From the NCBI RefSeq assembly GCF_001552595.1, contig NZ_BCRM01000027.1, forward strand, positions 20,706-84,705: a stretch of 64,000 bases of DNA, read 5' to 3'. Below are positions 34,481 through 44,221 of this stretch, one piece after another. The notes under the pieces were generated by a model. It saw only the letters and a program-made list of their open reading frames with translations, was not told where the DNA came from and searched no databases. The stretch's first letter is position 1; the number at the start of each line of letters is the position of its first letter. The stretch is from Rhodococcus erythropolis NBRC 15567 (lineage in GTDB: Bacteria; Actinomycetota; Actinomycetes; Mycobacteriales; Mycobacteriaceae). Position numbers and translations under genes: made by a program.

Positions 34481-35593
34481 TCAGTCGAAAATAATGACCT
34501 GTCGGATTGCTTTTCCATCGGCCAGTTCGTCCATGCCGGAATTGATGTCGTCCAACTCGATTCGCGAGGAGATGAGCTTCTCGACCGGTAGCTTCCCGTC
34601 CCGCCACAATTGCGCGTAGATCGGGATGTCGCGGGCGGGGACGGCGGATCCGAGGTAGCTGCCGATGATGGTCCGCGCTTCGGCCACCAGCCCGAGCGGC
34701 GAGATCGACGAGCGCGCGTCAGGCGCAGGCAACCCGACCGTGACGGTCGTGCCACCCGCTGCCGTCGCGGCCACGGCTGTCTCGAACGCCCGAGCATTTC
34801 CCGCAGCTTCGACGACGATGTCTGCGCGAACGCCACTCTCGGACAGGCCGGACGGTGTGAAGACCTCGGTCGCGCCCAGTTCCAGCGCCTGAGCCAGCTT
34901 GGACTCCAGTGCGTCGACGCCGATGACGTTCTCGACCCCGAGTGCCCGCGCCGTCAGGATTGCGGCCATCCCGACGCCGCCCAAGCCGACCACCATCACA
35001 GTGTCCGCCGGGCGAGGCTTGGCCGCGTTGAGTAGCGCTCCCCCGCCGGTCAACACCGCGCAACCGAGTACGGCTGCAATCTCGGCCGGAATATCGTCTT
35101 CGACGGCAACTACGGACTTGGCGTTGACCACCGCATGCGTCGCGAAACCCGAAACGCCGAGATGATGTTTGACGCTCTCGCCGGAGCGCCGCAGTCGTTG
35201 CGCGCCACCGAGCAAACTGCCGTCGTTGTTGGCGGCGCTACCCACCGTGCACGGCATCCGGCCGTCAGTGGCGCATCCCGCGCACTCGCCACACCGCGGA
35301 AGAAAAGTCATCACGACGCGGGTGCCCACCGACAACGAATCAACGCCGTCGCCGAGTTCGACGATTCGACCAGCTGCCTCGTGGCCCAGCAACATCGGCA
35401 CGGGGCGAACGCGATTCCCGTCGACCACGGAGAGGTCGGAGTGACAAAGCCCGGCAGCTTCGATCTTGACGAGGATCTCACCCGGGCCCGGGGATACGAG
35501 GTCGAGTTCCGAAATCGAAATCGGAGTCGACTCCGCAAAGGGACGCTCCCGGCCGATCTCTTCGAGCACTGCACCACGGATCTTCAACTGCAC
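34481..35593 (-). CDS. zinc-dependent alcohol dehydrogenase (class III-like MDR)
   Basis: A 370-residue medium-chain dehydrogenase. Catalytic zinc ligands: GLCHSD near 45 and GHEAAG near 68; structural-zinc lobe CGECAGCATDGRMPC near 93-107 with four Cys. The NAD fold is VVGLGGVGMAAILTARALG near 195 with Asp after the fold (GVDALE), which favours NAD. A GTG start at 35593 is chosen; the frame is open upstream into the M16 gene. It may be cotranscribed with the M16 gene (22-base gap). Substrate unknown. Confidence 0.85.
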   Translation of the reverse strand: MQLKIRGAVLEEIGRERPFAESTPISISELDLVSPGPGEILVKIEAAGLCHSDLSVVDGNRVRPVPMLLGHEAAGRIVELGDGVDSLSVGTRVVMTFLPRCGECAGCATDGRMPCTVGSAANNDGSLLGGAQRLRRSGESVKHHLGVSGFATHAVVNAKSVVAVEDDIPAEIAAVLGCAVLTGGGALLNAAKPRPADTVMVVGLGGVGMAAILTARALGVENVIGVDALESKLAQALELGATEVFTPSGLSESGVRADIVVEAAGNARAFETAVAATAAGGTTVTVGLPAPDARSSISPLGLVAEARTIIGSYLGSAVPARDIPIYAQLWRDGKLPVEKLISSRIELDDINSGMDELADGKAIRQVIIFD

Positions 35594-35615
35594 ACCCCGA
35601 TTTCGATAGTTCGAA

Positions 35616-36974
35616 CTACTTGCCCACGATCCCGCGTACCGACGCAGGGAGGTCACGAACCCGCTTGTACGGGCCGACGACGGCGGCCGCAAACGGCCTG
35701 GTCAAGAGCACTTGCGCCACCTCGAGAACTTCTTCGGAGGTGACTGCGTCGATGGTCGCGAGCGTCTGCGCAACACTGCGATGGTTGCCGTAATTCAGTT
35801 CACTGCGACCGATACGGTTCATGCGTGAACCTGAATCTTCCAGTGCCAGAACCAATCCGCCGCGCAGCGATCCCTTGGCGCGGGCGATCTCGGCATCGGT
35901 GATTCCGTCCGTCGCCACGTTCGCAAGTACCTCGCGGATCACTGTGGCAACCTCCCCGAGGTTCTCCGGCTGGCAACCCGCGTACACGGAGAACGCTCCG
36001 GTGTCCGCGAAGGTGTCTACGCCGGAATAGACGGAGTACGCAAGCCCACGCTTCTCGCGAATCTCTTGGAACAGACGAGAACTCAGCCCGCCGCCCACTG
36101 CGGCGTTGAGAACAGACAGGGCCCAGCGATGACCCTCGTGCCGACCGAACGCGCGTACTCCGAGCGCAAGGTGGACCTGCTCGCTGTCGCGGTGGGTCAA
36201 GCTCAGTTCAGGCATCGTTCGCAAACGCAGAGTGCCTTCGCGCCGCGGCGCCGGCTTGACTCCACGCTCGAGATGCCCGGCGAAGGCGCGGCGAGCGAGC
36301 GTCACAACCTGCTTGTGGTCGACGTTCCCCGCTACTGCCAGCACCATCCGCTGCGGCGTGTAACGCCGAACATGGAAGGAATGCAGCTGATTGCGCGACA
36401 TCGACTCGATCGATTCGACGCTACCGATGATGGGACGACCGACAGGATGATCTCCGAACAACGCGGTCAGGAAGGCGTCGCCGAGCAGGTCTTCCGGATC
36501 GTCGTCTCGCATCGCGATCTCTTCGAGCACTACTTGCCGCTCGACGTCGACATCCGCAGTTCTGCAGCGCCCACGCAGTACGACGTCGGCAACAAGGTCC
36601 ACCGCCATCGGGAGGTCCTCGTCGATCACGTGCGCGTAGAAACAGGTGTGTTCCTTCGACGTGAATGCATTGAGTTCGCCGCCCACACCATCCATGACCT
36701 GCGCGATGTCCAACGCGGTCCGTGACGGCGTCGACTTGAACAACAGATGCTCGAGAAAATGCGCGGCACCGGCCACACTCGGCTGCTCGTCACGGGAGCC
36801 GACTCCGACCCACACGCCGACGGAGGCGGAACGCACACCGGGGATGAATTCGGTGACGACGCGCAGGCCGCCGGGCAGGACCGTGCGCTGCACTCCCGAT
36901 TCAGGAGTCGCATCGATCGGCGATTTCAGCACAGCGCTGCGGCTGCGCGTGGTGTTGGGAGTGGTCTTTGCCAT
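35616..36974 (-). CDS. pepR: M16 (pitrilysin-like) zinc metalloprotease, PepR type
   Basis: A 452-residue peptidase. The inverted zinc motif HFLEH is at 72-76, with the third ligand Glu downstream (VLEEIAMRD near 150). The N- and C-terminal M16 halves are both present; RGLAYSVYSGVD near 305 is the C-terminal substrate loop. It sits downstream of pnp as in M. tuberculosis (Rv2782c). The ATG at 36974 is chosen; a TTG at 37001 would add nine residues. Confidence 0.9.
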   Translation of the reverse strand: MAKTTPNTTRSRSAVLKSPIDATPESGVQRTVLPGGLRVVTEFIPGVRSASVGVWVGVGSRDEQPSVAGAAHFLEHLLFKSTPSRTALDIAQVMDGVGGELNAFTSKEHTCFYAHVIDEDLPMAVDLVADVVLRGRCRTADVDVERQVVLEEIAMRDDDPEDLLGDAFLTALFGDHPVGRPIIGSVESIESMSRNQLHSFHVRRYTPQRMVLAVAGNVDHKQVVTLARRAFAGHLERGVKPAPRREGTLRLRTMPELSLTHRDSEQVHLALGVRAFGRHEGHRWALSVLNAAVGGGLSSRLFQEIREKRGLAYSVYSGVDTFADTGAFSVYAGCQPENLGEVATVIREVLANVATDGITDAEIARAKGSLRGGLVLALEDSGSRMNRIGRSELNYGNHRSVAQTLATIDAVTSEEVLEVAQVLLTRPFAAAVVGPYKRVRDLPASVRGIVGK

Positions 36975-37045
36975 GAAAAGGTTCAGCAGTCCTCGGTGCA
37001 AGTGTTGAATCAGGTATCTACAGGCTCGTGTCTACAGACAGTACA

Positions 37046-37083
37046 GATGCGGCCCCGCACGGAAATCCGCGCGGGGCCGCATC
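37046..37083 (-). terminator. GC-rich hairpin after pnp
   Basis: Perfect 13-base arms GATGCGGCCCCGC (37046-37058) and GCGGGGCCGCATC (37071-37083); the loop itself can form a small GGA/TCC stem. It lies 18 bases after the pnp stop. There is no T-run, which is common in actinobacteria. Confidence 0.75.
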
Positions 37084-37100
37084 AGAGTACGAAGTGAGAT

Positions 37101-39371
37101 CTACTCGGAAGCAGCCTCGTCGGCGGCCGGAGCGGCAGCCTCGTCGTTGCCCTCTTCGACCGGGATCAGCGAGATCTTGCCACGTGCATCGATGTCGGCG
37201 ATCTCGACGCGGATCTTGGATCCGACGTTGACCACGTCTTCGACCTTGGCAATGCGCTTACCGCTGCCCAGCTTCGAGATGTGCACCAGTCCGTCGCGTC
37301 CCGGCAGGAGCGAAACGAAGGCACCGAAGGCGGTGGTCTTGACGACCGTGCCCAGGAACCGTTCGCCGACCTTGGGGAGCTGCGGGTTGGCAATGGCGTT
37401 GATCATGTCGATCGCGGCCTGTGCAGACGGTCCATCGGTGGCGCCGACGAACACGGTGCCGTCGTCTTCGATGGAGATGTTGGCACCGGTCTGCTCGGTG
37501 ATGGAGTTGATCATCTTGCCCTTGGGGCCGATGACCTCACCGATCTTGTCGACGGGGACCTTGATGGCCGTCACGCGGGGAGCGAACGGGCTCATCTCGT
37601 CCGGGGTGTCGATGGCTTCCGCCATGACCTCGAGGATCGTGGTCCGTGCATCCTTCGCCTGCGAGAGTGCACCGGCAAGAACCTGCGACGGGATGCCGTC
37701 GAGCTTCGTGTCCAACTGCAGGGCCGTGACGAAGTCCTTGGTGCCTGCGACCTTGAAGTCCATGTCGCCGAAGGCGTCTTCGGCGCCGAGGATGTCGGTC
37801 AGAGCGACGTAGCGGGTTTCACCGTCGACCTGGTCGGAGACCAGACCCATGGCGATACCGGCAACCGGAGCGCGAAGCGGCACACCGGCGTTGAGCAGTG
37901 CGAGCGTGGACGCGCACACCGAGCCCATCGAGGTGGAACCGTTGGAGCTCAGAGCTTCGGAGACCTGGCGAATCGCGTACGGGAACTCTTCGACGCTGGG
38001 CAGAACCGGCATGAGAGCGCGCTCGGCGAGTGCGCCGTGACCGATTTCGCGGCGCTTCGGCGAACCGACGCGACCCGTCTCACCGGTGGAGTACGGCGGG
38101 AAGTTGTAATGATGCATGTAGCGCTTGGTGGTCTCGGGACCGAGCGAGTCGACCTGCTGAGCCATCTTGACCATGTCGAGAGTGGTAACACCCAGGATCT
38201 GGGTCTCGCCGCGCTCGAACAGTGCGGAGCCGTGTGCGCGCGGGATGATCGCGACCTCGGCGGACAGCGAACGGATGTCCGTGACGCCGCGGCCGTCGAT
38301 GCGGAACTGATCGCGCAGGATGCGCTGGCGAACCAGCTTCTTGGTGAGCGAGCGGAACGCTGCTCCCAGTTCCTTCTCGCGGCCTTCGAAGTTGGGTGCA
38401 ACCTGCTCGAGAACCTCGACCTTGACCTCGTCGGTCTTGTCGTCGCGTTCCTGCTTGCCGGCGATTGTCAGTGCGGCATTGAGCTTTTCGGACGCAGCAG
38501 CCTCGACGGCAGCAAAAACGTCGTCCTGGTACGCCGGGAAGACCGGGTAGTCACCCGTGGGCTTTGCAGCCTTGGATGCCAGTGCTGCCTGAGCAGCGCA
38601 CAGGCGTGCGATGAACGGCTTGGCGGCCTCGAGGCCTTCGGCAACGATGGCCTCGGTCGGTGCCTGAGCGCCGTCGGCGATCTTCGCGATGACGTTGTCG
38701 GTGGCCTCGGCCTCGACCATCATGATCGCTACGTCGGCGTTGTCACCGCTGCCGGACACGACGCGGCCGGCTACGACCATGTCGAAGACGGCGTTCTCGA
38801 GCTGATCGACCGTCGGGAATGCAACCCACTGGCCGGCCTTGTTGTCCTCGGAGACGATGAGTGCAACACGCACGCCACCGACGGGTCCGGAGAACGGCAG
38901 GCCCGCGATCTGCGTCGACGCGGAAGCGGCGTTGATGGCCACGACGTCGTACAGATCCTGCGGGTTGAGGCTCATGACCGTGACGACGACCTGGATCTCG
39001 TTACGGAGACCGTCGACGAAGGACGGGCGCAGCGGCCGGTCGATGAGGCGGCAGGTCAGGATCGCGTCGGTGGAGGGGCGTCCCTCACGACGGAAGAACG
39101 AACCGGGGATGCGGCCCGCTGCGTACATACGCTCTTCGACGTCCACCGTCAGGGGGAAGAAGTCGAAGTGCTCCTTGGGGTGCTTGCTGGCGCTCGTGGC
39201 GGACAGCAGCATGGTCTCGTCGTCCAGGTAAGCAACGACGGCACCGGCGGCCTGCTGAGCAAGGCGTCCGGTCTCGAAACGGATGGTGCGGGTACCGAAG
39301 GACCCGTTGTCGATCACGGCGGTAGATTCGAACACGCCTTCGTCGACCTCTACTACGGAATTCTCTGTCAT
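37101..39371 (-). CDS. pnp: polyribonucleotide nucleotidyltransferase (PNPase)
   Basis: A 756-residue 3'-5' phosphorolytic RNase that works in RNA decay. It has two RNase PH domains (about 15-230 and 330-555; [21 protein letters not shown] split near 90-110), a KH domain ([22 protein letters not shown], about 615-650) and an S1 domain ([20 protein letters not shown], about 665-735), then an acidic/Ala-rich tail. The ATG at 39371 follows GAGAGGGAAG. It lies downstream of rpsO as in most bacteria. Confidence 0.97.
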   Translation of the reverse strand: MTENSVVEVDEGVFESTAVIDNGSFGTRTIRFETGRLAQQAAGAVVAYLDDETMLLSATSASKHPKEHFDFFPLTVDVEERMYAAGRIPGSFFRREGRPSTDAILTCRLIDRPLRPSFVDGLRNEIQVVVTVMSLNPQDLYDVVAINAASASTQIAGLPFSGPVGGVRVALIVSEDNKAGQWVAFPTVDQLENAVFDMVVAGRVVSGSGDNADVAIMMVEAEATDNVIAKIADGAQAPTEAIVAEGLEAAKPFIARLCAAQAALASKAAKPTGDYPVFPAYQDDVFAAVEAAASEKLNAALTIAGKQERDDKTDEVKVEVLEQVAPNFEGREKELGAAFRSLTKKLVRQRILRDQFRIDGRGVTDIRSLSAEVAIIPRAHGSALFERGETQILGVTTLDMVKMAQQVDSLGPETTKRYMHHYNFPPYSTGETGRVGSPKRREIGHGALAERALMPVLPSVEEFPYAIRQVSEALSSNGSTSMGSVCASTLALLNAGVPLRAPVAGIAMGLVSDQVDGETRYVALTDILGAEDAFGDMDFKVAGTKDFVTALQLDTKLDGIPSQVLAGALSQAKDARTTILEVMAEAIDTPDEMSPFAPRVTAIKVPVDKIGEVIGPKGKMINSITEQTGANISIEDDGTVFVGATDGPSAQAAIDMINAIANPQLPKVGERFLGTVVKTTAFGAFVSLLPGRDGLVHISKLGSGKRIAKVEDVVNVGSKIRVEIADIDARGKISLIPVEEGNDEAAAPAADEAASE

Positions 39372-39417
39372 TCTTTTCTCTTCACTTCCCTCTCGTCTTC
39401 GCCGTACCCGCGCGGGC

Positions 39418-39440
39418 GTTTCCACCCTCCTGGTGGAAAC
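39418..39440 (-). promoter_or_regulatory. pnp leader hairpin
   Basis: GTTTCCACC (39418-39426) and GGTGGAAAC (39432-39440) pair perfectly with a 5-base loop, about 47 bases before the pnp ATG. In E. coli a double-stranded pnp leader is cut by RNase III for autoregulation; a like role here is inferred from position only. Confidence 0.45.
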
Positions 39441-39709
39441 TGCGCACCGAGGGACGTCCCCCTCTTGAATTGCAGACGCTCCTTGCGATGCGAGCGATTT
39501 CTGCTTCGGGACGTCACGACGTTCGGGCGGCCGTCGATCGAAGTCCGCCGGAGCTTTCGGGCACTTGCCCGGTCCGGAGAACCACTACCGACAACCGACA
39601 CCACGTTCTCTGGTGCATACGGTGTGCTGGCGGCGCCCTGCACAACTGTGCGTAGACAACTGTGCATAGCGCCGACAGCGGAAACTGCCTTGCGGCAGCT
39701 AACGCCGAA

Positions 39710-39747
39710 AGCCAGCGAAGCCCAGTATATGCGTGGCTTCGCCGGCT
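39710..39747 (-). terminator. hairpin downstream of rpsO
   Basis: AGCCAGCGAAGCC (39710-39722) and GGCTTCGCCGGCT (39735-39747) match at 12 of 13 positions with a 12-base loop. It begins 63 bases after the rpsO stop and has no T-run, so partial termination or RNA processing is as likely as full termination. Confidence 0.55.
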
Positions 39748-39809
39748 AACGGAGTGTTCGGCAAACCGAAGCGTGCCGTGTTGCTTTCGATCAGCGTCGT
39801 GAGAAAAAT

Positions 39810-40079
39810 CTAGCGACGCAGGCCGAGACGCTCGATGAGCGTGCGGTAGCGAGCGACGTCAGTCTTTGCCACGTACTTCAGCAGACGACGACGGCGACCG
39901 ACCATCAAGAGCAGTCCACGACGCGAGTGGTGGTCATGCTTGTGGGTCTTGAGGTGCTCGGTGAGATCGGTGATGCGCTTGGTGAGCATTGCCACCTGAG
40001 CTTCGGGCGATCCCGTGTCGGTCTCGTGCAAGCCGTACTCGCCGAGAACGACCTTCTTTTCTTCCGTGGTCAATGCCAC
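39810..40079 (-). CDS. rpsO: 30S ribosomal protein S15
   Basis: An 89-residue protein, the usual length. The GTG at 40079 with AGGAG upstream gives [16 protein letters not shown]; conserved segments [28 protein letters not shown] and [10 protein letters not shown] follow. It binds 16S rRNA early in assembly of the small subunit. It lies between ribF and pnp on the same strand. Confidence 0.97.
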   Translation of the reverse strand: MALTTEEKKVVLGEYGLHETDTGSPEAQVAMLTKRITDLTEHLKTHKHDHHSRRGLLLMVGRRRRLLKYVAKTDVARYRTLIERLGLRR

Positions 40080-40235
40080 TTGATTCACTCCTGTGATGAC
40101 GTTTGCGTGAAAGGAACTAGATCGGTGCGGCCACCGCAAACCGCAGCACGCACCGAGAGAAGATCCTACCAGCAGCAATGAGGCGCTTTCGCCCACCTGG
40201 AGCGAATGTGGCCGCCGCCACTAGTGCGGGACGAG

Positions 40236-40297
40236 TTCAACCCACTCTGCGCTCAACCCACGCTGCGCTCTGCGCTCAACCCACGCTGCGCTCTGCA
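40236..40297. repeat. tandem 23-bp repeat at the end of ribF
   Basis: Two adjacent copies (40252-40274 and 40275-40297) of a 23-base unit starting CTCAACCCACGCTGCG are identical at 22 of 23 positions; a shorter diverged copy TTCAACCCACTCTGCG precedes at 40236-40251. The second copy covers the last codons of ribF, so the repeat may have altered its C-terminus. Confidence 0.85.
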
Positions 40298-41256
40298 TCC
40301 TCACTCAGGATTTGGCGTGCGCGTTCGACGTCTCGGTTCATCGCCGTGATGAGCGACTCGATCGAGTCGAACTTCTCCATGCCCCGAATCCGCGAAACCA
40401 GGTCGACAGCGACGTGTTGTCCGTACAGGTCTGCTTCGGTGTCGAGAACGTACGCCTCGACGGTTCGGGTCCGGCCGGAGAAGGTCGGGTTGGTCCCCAC
40501 AGACACTGCGGCTTGGTATCGACGACCGGGAACGACAGTTCCGAGTTCCTCGCCGGCGCCGAGCACCGTGAACCACGCTGCGTAGACGCCGTCGGCCGGA
40601 ATCGCCGAAAACATCGGCGGTGCAACATTGGCCGTCGGGAATCCCAACTCGCGTCCACGCTTGTCACCGTGGACGACCACACCTTCGACACGATGTGGAC
40701 GGCCGAGAGCTTCGGTAGCCGCTTCCATGTCGCCCGCGTCGACGCACGAGCGGATGTAGGTCGACGAGAACGTCACCGCATGCTCGGCCAGCAGCTGGAC
40801 GCCGTCGACGGCAAAGCCGAAGCGAGCGCCCATCTCACGAAGAAGGTCGACATTGCCGAGCGCCTTCTTGCCGAAGGTGAAGTTGTCCCCCACCACCACC
40901 TCGGCAACATGCAGACGTTCGACGAGAATTTCGTGGACGTAGCGCTCCGGCGTCAGCTTCATGAAATCAGCGGTGAACGGCATCACGCAGAACACGTCGA
41001 TGCCCAGATCCTGAGCCAATTCCGCACGCCGTTGCAGCGTCGTCAACTGGGCTGGATGACTACCCGGCCGCACAACCTCCATGGGATGCGGGTCGAACGT
41101 CATCAACACGCTCGGAACACCACGTTTGCGCGCAGCGGTAACCGCTCTCGCTATCAATTGGGCATGCCCACGATGCACACCGTCGAACACACCGATAGTG
41201 AGCACACAACGACCCCAATCGGCCGGAACTTCGTCGAGACCACGCCATCTCAGCAC
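40276..41256 (-). CDS. ribF: bifunctional riboflavin kinase/FAD synthetase
   Basis: A 326-residue enzyme that makes FMN and FAD. The N-terminal FAD synthetase domain has GVFDGVHRGHAQL near 22 and VVGDNFTFGKKA near 120; the C-terminal kinase domain has HGDKRGRELGFPTANV near 195 with the PTAN motif and NPTFSGRTRTVEAYVLD near 245. A GTG at 41256 is chosen. The C-terminal end overlaps a tandem repeat. It is divergent from mntR. Confidence 0.94.
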   Translation of the reverse strand: MLRWRGLDEVPADWGRCVLTIGVFDGVHRGHAQLIARAVTAARKRGVPSVLMTFDPHPMEVVRPGSHPAQLTTLQRRAELAQDLGIDVFCVMPFTADFMKLTPERYVHEILVERLHVAEVVVGDNFTFGKKALGNVDLLREMGARFGFAVDGVQLLAEHAVTFSSTYIRSCVDAGDMEAATEALGRPHRVEGVVVHGDKRGRELGFPTANVAPPMFSAIPADGVYAAWFTVLGAGEELGTVVPGRRYQAAVSVGTNPTFSGRTRTVEAYVLDTEADLYGQHVAVDLVSRIRGMEKFDSIESLITAMNRDVERARQILSEDAERSVG

Positions 41257-41373
41257 GATTGGCAGCCTACGGGTCCACCGGCGGCGGGTCACGTTCGGAC
41301 CCGCCCAGCGAATCACCGCTGTGCTGCCGCTCACGTACGGAAGTTCCGGATTTCGTAGCCTAAGCTAAGCGTT

Positions 41374-42120
41374 GTGGCAGCTCACAAGACCGGAACCTCG
41401 GAAGCATCATCGACGTCGGATGGCGACAGCACTTCGGCGCACGGCGCGGCAATCGACACGCTCGCACTCTCGTCGGTGGCTCAGGACTACCTCAAGGTCA
41501 TCTGGACGATCCAGGAGTGGTCCCACGAGCGGGTGTCCACCAAGCTCCTGTCCGAGAAGATGAACGTCTCGGCTTCGACGGTGTCCGAGGCGATCCGCAA
41601 ACTCTCGGACCAGGGCCTCGTCGATCACGCCCGCTACGGTTCCATCGCTCTGACGGACAGTGGCCGCGCGGCTGCTGTGTCCATGGTCCGGCGCCACCGG
41701 TTGATCGAGACCTATCTGGTTCAGGAACTCGGCTACGGCTGGGACGAAGTCCACGACGAAGCCGAAGTCCTCGAACACGCCGTTTCCGATCTGATGATCT
41801 CGCGGATGGACGCCAAACTGGGCTTCCCCGAACGTGACCCGCACGGCGATCCCATTCCCGCCACCGATGGTTCGGTGCCGACTCCCCCGGCCCGTCAGCT
41901 CAGCGACTTCGCCAACGGCGAGCGGGGCCGCGTTGCCCGGATCTCCGATTCCGATCCCGAAATGCTTCGGTACTTCGATTCCGTCGGCGTCAGTCTCGAT
42001 GTCGACATCACTGTCGAAGAACGCCGTGATTTCGCCGGAACAGTGTCCGTTCGACTCGGCGACAGCCCCGACACCATCGACCTGGGAAGCCCAGTCGCTC
42101 AAGCAATTTGGCTCGTGTAG
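41374..42120 (+). CDS. mntR: DtxR/MntR-family metal-dependent repressor
   Basis: A 248-residue protein. After a 30-residue Ser/Thr-rich lead, the winged helix runs from LSSVAQDYLKVIWTI near 32 through VSASTVSEAIRKLSDQGLV near 65. The metal and dimer domain (HRLIETYLVQELGYGWDEVHDEAEVLEHAVS split near 110-140) has the expected Glu, His and Cys-free ligands of the manganese type. A C-terminal FeoA/SH3-like domain follows (about 180-248). Position next to ribF matches M. tuberculosis Rv2788. The start is GTG at 41374; CCTAAGCTAAG just upstream may be part of its own operator. Confidence 0.87.
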   Translation: MAAHKTGTSEASSTSDGDSTSAHGAAIDTLALSSVAQDYLKVIWTIQEWSHERVSTKLLSEKMNVSASTVSEAIRKLSDQGLVDHARYGSIALTDSGRAAAVSMVRRHRLIETYLVQELGYGWDEVHDEAEVLEHAVSDLMISRMDAKLGFPERDPHGDPIPATDGSVPTPPARQLSDFANGERGRVARISDSDPEMLRYFDSVGVSLDVDITVEERRDFAGTVSVRLGDSPDTIDLGSPVAQAIWLV

Positions 42121-42125
42121 TCGAG

Positions 42126-42140
42126 GCCGCTCAGAGCGGC
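42126..42140. terminator. short palindrome between convergent genes
   Basis: GCCGCTC (42126-42132) and GAGCGGC (42134-42140) with one base between cover the stop of the acetyltransferase gene, just after the mntR stop. It could serve both genes; the stem is short. Confidence 0.4.
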
Positions 42141-42607
42141 AGACGATATCGCCGTTCTACAGGCCGGACGCCGTCGGTCCGGGTCCAGTCGGCGAGCCTC
42201 TCGTCGACGTACACCCAACCTCGACGCTCGTACAGCGCGATCGCCGGCAAAGCGTCCTCGACGACGTCGAGCACCAGTTCCAACTGACTTTCTGCTGCGA
42301 AATCCGTGACAGCGTCGAGTAGCGCACCGCTGAGGCCGTTTCCGCGGGCATGGGGATGAACGAACAATCGCGACACGGCAATCGATCCCGCGGTGGTGGG
42401 CGCGCCTGCAACCTCGCGGTCGACGGCCACATGACCGACAACACGGCCGTCGCTCTCACCGACCCACGCCTTCACCACCGTGGGCGAACTGAGCCAGCGG
42501 TGCGGGTTCTGTGGCCACGTGTTCGGATATCCGTCGCACTCGTGGACCTGTGCCAGCGCATCGACGCAACCGTCGAGGTCGCCGTCGACACGCTCGCGGA
42601 CGATCAC
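42131..42607 (-). CDS. GNAT family N-acetyltransferase
   Basis: A 158-residue acetyl-CoA-dependent transferase. The CoA-binding motif A is SRLFVHPHARGNGLSGALL near 80-98 and the C-terminal LYERRGWVYVDERLA is typical. Substrate unknown. The GTG start overlaps the truB stop (GTGA), so translation is coupled to truB, though no functional link is known. Confidence 0.88.
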   Translation of the reverse strand: MIVRERVDGDLDGCVDALAQVHECDGYPNTWPQNPHRWLSSPTVVKAWVGESDGRVVGHVAVDREVAGAPTTAGSIAVSRLFVHPHARGNGLSGALLDAVTDFAAESQLELVLDVVEDALPAIALYERRGWVYVDERLADWTRTDGVRPVERRYRLPL

Positions 42608-43524
42608 CCGCGAAGCGTCGCCGGTCGCACGACCATCACCGAACTGGCGCGTCGACCCTTCTCCTGCAGAAGCGCAATCGTGTGACCGGTGGGATCGATC
42701 GCCGCACAGATCCCCTTCATCCCGATCGGCTCGAGCCAGCGCCCCTGGCTGATCGCCTCGGCTTCCTCCGCCGTGATCTGCCGATGCGGAAAAGCCGTCT
42801 GCGCGGCCTGATCGATGTCGAGGCTCACACCCGGCTGATCCGCGAGATCTTCGAGCGTGCGCGCATGTTCGAGAGTGAACGGCCCGACGCGGGTGCGGCG
42901 CAATGCCGTCAGATGACCACCGACGCCCAATTCACGACCGAGGTCGCGTGCAAGCGAGCGGATGTATGTTCCGGAAGAGCACTCAACGTCTACATCCAGA
43001 TCGACGAAGCCACCAGGGACATCTCGCCGAGCCAGAACTTCGAAAGTCGACACCGTTACCGGGCGCGGCGCCAGCTCGACGGTTTCTCCCGCACGCACCA
43101 GGGCATGTGCGCGTTGACCGTCGACCTTGATAGCGCTCACGCTTGCCGGGATCTGCTTGATGTCTCCGGTCAGCGTTGCCACGATGGCAGCGATCTCCGC
43201 GTCCGTCACCTGCGAAGCGTCTGCGGAAGTCAGGACCTCCCCTTCGGCATCGTCCGTGTCCGTCGCTGCACCGAGGCGAATGGTCGCCGAGTACGCCTTG
43301 GTTGTCAGTGCCAGGAGTCCGAGCAACTTGGTCGCACGCTCGACGCCGAGAACGAGGACGCCGGTCGCCATGGGATCAAGAGTCCCGGCATGTCCCACCT
43401 TGCGGGTGTTCAACAATTTGCGGCACCGAGCGACCACGTCGTGGCTGGTGATGCCCGCCTCTTTGTCGACAATCAGGATTCCGGCGCCGACAAGACCGGA
43501 GGAAGGCTTTTCACGAGCTGACAC
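42604..43524 (-). CDS. truB: tRNA pseudouridine(55) synthase
   Basis: A 306-residue enzyme that makes pseudouridine 55 in the T loop of tRNA. GHAGTLDPMATGVL near 44 holds the catalytic Asp; YSATIRLGAATDTDD near 78 and CSSGTYIRSLARDLG near 180 are conserved. An extra C-terminal domain (PUA-like, about 235-306) is present as in actinobacteria. It lies downstream of pptT. Confidence 0.96.
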   Translation of the reverse strand: MSAREKPSSGLVGAGILIVDKEAGITSHDVVARCRKLLNTRKVGHAGTLDPMATGVLVLGVERATKLLGLLALTTKAYSATIRLGAATDTDDAEGEVLTSADASQVTDAEIAAIVATLTGDIKQIPASVSAIKVDGQRAHALVRAGETVELAPRPVTVSTFEVLARRDVPGGFVDLDVDVECSSGTYIRSLARDLGRELGVGGHLTALRRTRVGPFTLEHARTLEDLADQPGVSLDIDQAAQTAFPHRQITAEEAEAISQGRWLEPIGMKGICAAIDPTGHTIALLQEKGRRASSVMVVRPATLRG

Positions 43525-43548
43525 GTGTGCCGATTCTGCCAGTCGCGC

Positions 43549-44208
43549 TCACTGCACCGAAATTGCCGTCAGAATGAGCCCGTCCGACACCAACCACCTG
43601 CCGTCGAAAGAGGTGAGCGGCGGACCAGACGTCGCCTCACCGGGGACCAGCAGACGCGAGTTGAAAGTTCCGGAAGTTTCCGACTCCGCCTCGAATGTGA
43701 TGTGGGCGTCCTCGAAACCCAACCAGCGCCCAGTTAGCGGAAACCACGCCTTGTACGTGGCTTCCTTCGCGCAGAAGAGCACTCGATCCCAGTGCACCGG
43801 ACCGCCGGTTTCCTGAGTGTCCAGCCACGTTCGTTCCGCTTCGATGCTGACCGCGGGCAATACCCCGTCCGGCAGCGGGCCGTGCGGCTCGGCGTCGATA
43901 CCGAGTGAGCGGACCTGCATGGAGTACGCCAGGACAGCGCCGCGGTAGCCGTCGCAATGGGCGAGGCTTCCGACTACTCCCTGCGGCCAGAGTGGGGCAC
44001 CACGCTCGCCGCGCATGACAGCGGCAGACGGAACACCGAGCTTGCCCATCGCCTGACGCGCGAGGTGCCGGGTAGTCACGAACTCGCGACGGCGCTTCTC
44101 GACCGCGCGGCCGATCAACGCCTCCTCACTGGGGTGCGGAACCAGACCGGGCGGATCCACGAAGGCCTCGGCCGTCGCAACTCCACCGGGAAGAATCTGT
44201 TCGATCAC
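43549..44208 (-). CDS. pptT: 4'-phosphopantetheinyl transferase PptT
   Basis: A 219-residue Sfp/EntD-type enzyme. It moves phosphopantetheine from CoA to carrier proteins of fatty-acid, mycolate, siderophore and polyketide synthases. Motifs: RRREFVTTRH near 42, GERGAPLWPQGVVGSLAHCDGY split near 70-90, GIDAEPHGPLP near 110 (Mg ligands Asp/Glu) and KEATYKAWFP near 155. Sequence and neighbours match M. tuberculosis Rv2794c. A GTG at 44208 is chosen on homology to that start (GGVATAEAF). Confidence 0.93.
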   Translation of the reverse strand: MIEQILPGGVATAEAFVDPPGLVPHPSEEALIGRAVEKRRREFVTTRHLARQAMGKLGVPSAAVMRGERGAPLWPQGVVGSLAHCDGYRGAVLAYSMQVRSLGIDAEPHGPLPDGVLPAVSIEAERTWLDTQETGGPVHWDRVLFCAKEATYKAWFPLTGRWLGFEDAHITFEAESETSGTFNSRLLVPGEATSGPPLTSFDGRWLVSDGLILTAISVQ

Positions 44209-44221
44209 GTAGCGATACCTC

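Larger units (their letters stand above)
39372..39809 (-). other. 438-bp rpsO-pnp spacer without a gene
   Basis: No reading frame with a ribosome site was found. The spacer holds the rpsO-side hairpin (39710-39747) and the pnp leader hairpin (39418-39440), plus the palindrome GGGACGTCCC. The middle part shows no structure that I can name; a pnp promoter probably lies here. Confidence 0.6.

Noticed and set aside
37281..39749. 822-codon open frame antisense to pnp
   Set aside because: A shadow of the pnp codon pattern; no ribosome site, and composition is His/Arg/Gly-rich.
40236..40297. CRISPR array
   Set aside because: Only two full copies of a 23-bp unit in direct contact, without spacers.
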